DNA from: Paenibacillus xylanilyticus
Lineage (GTDB): Bacteria; Bacillota; Bacilli; Paenibacillales; Paenibacillaceae
Direction: 5' to 3'
NCBI RefSeq assembly: GCF_013359935.1
Contig: NZ_JABMCB010000192.1
Location: 1-64,000 of the forward strand
Length of the DNA: 64,000 nt
The notes under the pieces were generated by a model that saw only the letters and a list, made by a program, of their open reading frames with translations, was not told where the DNA came from and made no database searches. This document shows positions 63,574 through 64,000 of this stretch, piece by piece. A program made the translations under genes and the position numbers. Positions within the stretch are counted from its first letter, which is position 1. The number at the start of each line of letters is the position of its first letter.

Positions 63574-64000
63574 TCACACGGAGCGTTTAAATAATTCCCG
63601 GCGATGAAGAGTAAACCGTGAGGTATCCGGTTCGATTAGTGGCCGAAAGGCATGGCGTATGGCCGGATGGGCCAATAATACAGCGAACATTACGGCAATG
63701 ACGACAATCACCGGAATGTATAATCCGCTTTCTATATGATTGTAGACCCCCGACCAGATCGTAAGACGAACAAGAAATCCGTGCAGAAGAAAAACATAAA
63801 GCGTACGTCGTCCCAGATCGGTCAGTTTGGATGTGAGTGAAGGCACCCAGGCGAGAAAAAGTGCACCTGACACTATTTCCAGCGCATAGATCCCGAGGCG
63901 ATATATGCCGGCATACCATTCATGGTGGCCCAGTTCAGCGTAAGTCATGCTGCCCATCAACCAGCCTGTGGATATCTCAAGTCCACCCAATCCAATCCAT
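63574..64000 (-). CDS. Acyltransferase family membrane protein, 3' part
   Basis: The frame is open to the window edge, so the N-terminus is missing. The visible 141 residues hold about four membrane helices and LTDLGRRTLYVFLLHGFLVRL, a pattern of the acyltransferase-3/NolL type that O-acetylates sugars. It ends in a basic tail. Substrate unknown. Confidence 0.72.
   Translation of the reverse strand, partial: WIGLGGLEISTGWLMGSMTYAELGHHEWYAGIYRLGIYALEIVSGALFLAWVPSLTSKLTDLGRRTLYVFLLHGFLVRLTIWSGVYNHIESGLYIPVIVVIAVMFAVLLAHPAIRHAFRPLIEPDTSRFTLHRRELFKRSV

Overview
The window reads as chromosomal core DNA of an endospore-forming member of the Bacillales, most likely Paenibacillus. Reasons: the order bofC-ruvCAB-queA-tgt-yajC-(TIGR04086)-(DUF421)-spoVB-comN-secDF-recJ-apt-relA-dtd-hisS-aspS-tcdA ... 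rarA ... cymR-iscS / mnmA ... yrrD-yrzR-(AI-2E)-alaS-ireB-ruvX-(DUF1292)-mltG-trhP1-trhP2 ... pbpI follows the Bacillus subtilis yrb/yrv/yrr region. It carries sporulation genes (bofC, spoVB, a SpoIID-like gene), T-box leaders, AGGAGG ribosome sites and many TTG/GTG starts. Genus is inferred; species cannot be read from the sequence alone. No rRNA, insertion sequence, prophage or CRISPR array was seen.

Layout. 1-757: eight tRNA genes ending in a strong terminator. 871-8772: bofC, the Holliday-junction genes ruvC/ruvA/ruvB, a SpoIID/LytB exported protein, then the queuosine genes queA and tgt and the Sec accessory yajC. 8861-12269: membrane genes and spoVB with divergent comN. 12361-18547: secD/secF, a cation-diffusion-facilitator-like protein, recJ and apt. 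18731-24675: uracil permease (reverse), relA, dtd, a 55-codon small gene, a DJ-1/PfpI protein and a hypothetical acidic protein. 24927-29429: a T-box-controlled hisS, then aspS and tcdA.

29674-38184 is an insertion relative to the B. subtilis order (tcdA next to rarA): purine permease, ABC exporter, RNA polymerase recycling factor HelD, and a divergent SDR/EamA versus LysR-type regulator unit with operator-like palindromes. 38232-44498 returns to the conserved set: rarA, two overlapping fluoride-channel genes, mnmA, cymR, iscS, yrrD-like and yrzR-like. 44765-53865: AI-2E family protein, T-box-controlled alaS, ireB-ruvX-DUF1292-DUF1292-mltG and two U32-family tRNA hydroxylation genes. 54096-64000: a chemoreceptor with a lysine-rich N-terminal tail, a class B penicillin-binding protein, a second AI-2E protein, a polysaccharide deacetylase with an extra C-terminal domain, ilvD, a KGG-repeat stress protein and the 3' part of an acyltransferase gene cut by the window edge.

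The genes fall into a few themes: tRNA supply and decoding (tRNAs, queA/tgt, hisS/aspS/alaS, dtd, tcdA, mnmA with its sulfur donor iscS, trhP1/2), recombination and repair (ruvABC, recJ, rarA), secretion (yajC, secDF), envelope and spore building (spoVB, SpoIID-like, mltG, pbpI, deacetylase) and stress or nucleotide signalling (relA, apt, helD, KGG protein). I found no convincing new multi-gene system. The most interesting leads are small ones: operator-like palindromes at the LysR/SDR divergon, the altered CDF-like protein, the chemoreceptor tail, the absence of the TrmR methyltransferase gene from the trhP locus, leader hairpins before relA and ilvD, and an orphan promoter-terminator segment near 24.8 kb.
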